DNA of 14,653 bases from JAQVYB01 sp964490935. GTDB taxonomy: Bacteria > Verrucomicrobiota > Kiritimatiellia > RZYC01. The position numbers were made by a program, and so were the translations under genes. Within the stretch, counting starts at the first letter, position 1; each line of letters opens with the position of its first letter. The notes beneath the pieces are model-generated. The model ran no database searches. It had not been told where the DNA came from and saw only the letters and a program-made list of their open reading frames with translations. Below, piece after piece: positions 13,938-14,653 of the stretch. The DNA is taken from NCBI GenBank assembly GCA_964490935.1, contig CAZBEO010000082.1:1-14653 (forward strand), written 5' to 3'.

Positions 13938-14653
13938 TCAATCTCCATTCCCAAAAACCGTTTTCCCTTCGCCACATAGCGGGGATTCAAGCAGCTTCTG
14001 ATAAACGTTGATGTACTCATCGGCCATACGACCAACGGTAAATTTTTGTTCTACTGTTTTGCGGCACTGTGACCGGTCGATCTCCTGAATCTGGCCAACG
14101 CATTGGACGGCCTCGCTGCAGCGGTTCACCAGAAAACCGTTTTCTCCATGATGGATCAGTTCCGGCATACTTCCTCGGTTGAAGGCAATCGTGGGAGTGC
14201 CGCAGGCCATGGCTTCGATGATGGATAACCCGAAAGGTTCGTCAAAGTGGATTGGATGTAACAGGGCGGATGCCCCGCCGAGCAACTGGTTGCGCCGGCT
14301 TGGTCCCACACTGCCGATGTAGCTCACGTGAACGTTGTCGAGATAGGGCTCAACATGCTCCTGATAGTATGCATCATCCTGAATAATACCTGCAAGAATC
14401 AGCTTTTTATTGCTTTTCCGGGCAATCTCGATGGCTTCCCTGGCACCCTTGTCAGGATGGATGCGCCCGAAAAACAGTAGGTATCCTTCGGGGTTGGGCT
14501 GGAATTCAAATTGATGCAGGTCGATGCCGTGATGGATGGTTCCAATGTAGTCGAGCTCTGGGGAGCGATCGGCGTTGCTGATGGACACATAAGCTACTCG
14601 CCGGTTGTATTTTTGATAGACTGGCAGAATGCCGGGCGATGAAAATCCGTGAA
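13938..14653 (-). CDS. Glycosyltransferase family 4 (GT-B fold), 5' end outside window
   Basis: The frame is open to the right edge, so the start is missing; 237 residues are visible. It transfers a sugar from a nucleotide donor to an acceptor in the cytoplasm. The visible part opens with HGFSSPGILPVY, then YVSISNADRS. The donor-binding domain follows, with LLFFGRIHPDKG (about 58-69) and the family E-x7-E motif EPFGLSIIE (138-146) followed by AMACGTPTIAF. The last third of the N-terminal domain and the whole C-terminal domain appear present. A GTG at 14588 is internal and not a true start, because the conserved HGFSSP region lies upstream in frame. It is the first visible gene of an operon with the GH130 gene, implying synthesis and turnover of one mannose- or glucose-containing glycoside. 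Confidence 0.93.
   Translation of the reverse strand, partial: HGFSSPGILPVYQKYNRRVAYVSISNADRSPELDYIGTIHHGIDLHQFEFQPNPEGYLLFFGRIHPDKGAREAIEIARKSNKKLILAGIIQDDAYYQEHVEPYLDNVHVSYIGSVGPSRRNQLLGGASALLHPIHFDEPFGLSIIEAMACGTPTIAFNRGSMPELIHHGENGFLVNRCSEAVQCVGQIQEIDRSQCRKTVEQKFTVGRMADEYINVYQKLLESPLCGEGKTVFGNGD

Overview
The window looks like a chromosomal piece of a Kiritimatiellota/Verrucomicrobiota-type bacterium or a close relative. The basis is a PEP-CTERM surface protein, a PA14-containing GH3 glycosidase, a gluzincin-type secreted peptidase, many isolated single genes, and intergenic DNA crowded with interspersed palindromic repeats. No rRNA, tRNA, CRISPR array or intact mobile element is visible. 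The phylum call is inference from gene style, not from a marker gene.

Layout, left to right. (1) Positions 1-395 hold three palindromes spaced exactly 31 bp apart, then a clear sigma-54 (-24/-12) promoter for a small heat-shock protein (396-908, +), which ends at a strong hairpin. (2) A cation-chloride cotransporter-like permease (1190-3379, +). (3) A PAP2 membrane phosphatase (3608-4321, +) and a PEP-CTERM protein (4428-5051, +); the latter has its own promoter/inverted repeat and a textbook intrinsic terminator. (4) argC (5213-6277, +), convergent with a large GH3 beta-glucosidase-like gene (9287-6732, -). (5) A repetitive, apparently tail-anchored protein of unknown function (9483-10313, +), convergent with a secreted peptidase (11583-10663, -). 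(6) About 0.9 kb of repeat-rich non-coding DNA containing a second 31-bp palindrome array. (7) A glycosyltransferase (GT4, cut by the window edge) and a GH130-family protein on the minus strand (14653-12477), a two-gene operon with visibly lower GC than the rest.

The genes do not form one pathway. The common thread is envelope and carbohydrate work (GH3, GH130, GT4, PEP-CTERM, PAP2), with separately controlled housekeeping and stress genes between.

The most unusual signal is non-coding. Four copies of an approximately 80-bp double-hairpin element each sit at the 3' end of a gene, always in gene orientation, and the stop codon of the gene lies inside the element. Three genes use the TAG/TAA of the first arm; the GH3 gene reads through the hairpin in frame and stops at the TAG of the second arm. 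Stem sequences differ between copies while pairing is mostly kept. The second unusual signal is the pair of three-unit, 31-bp-period palindrome arrays, one upstream of a sigma-54 promoter.
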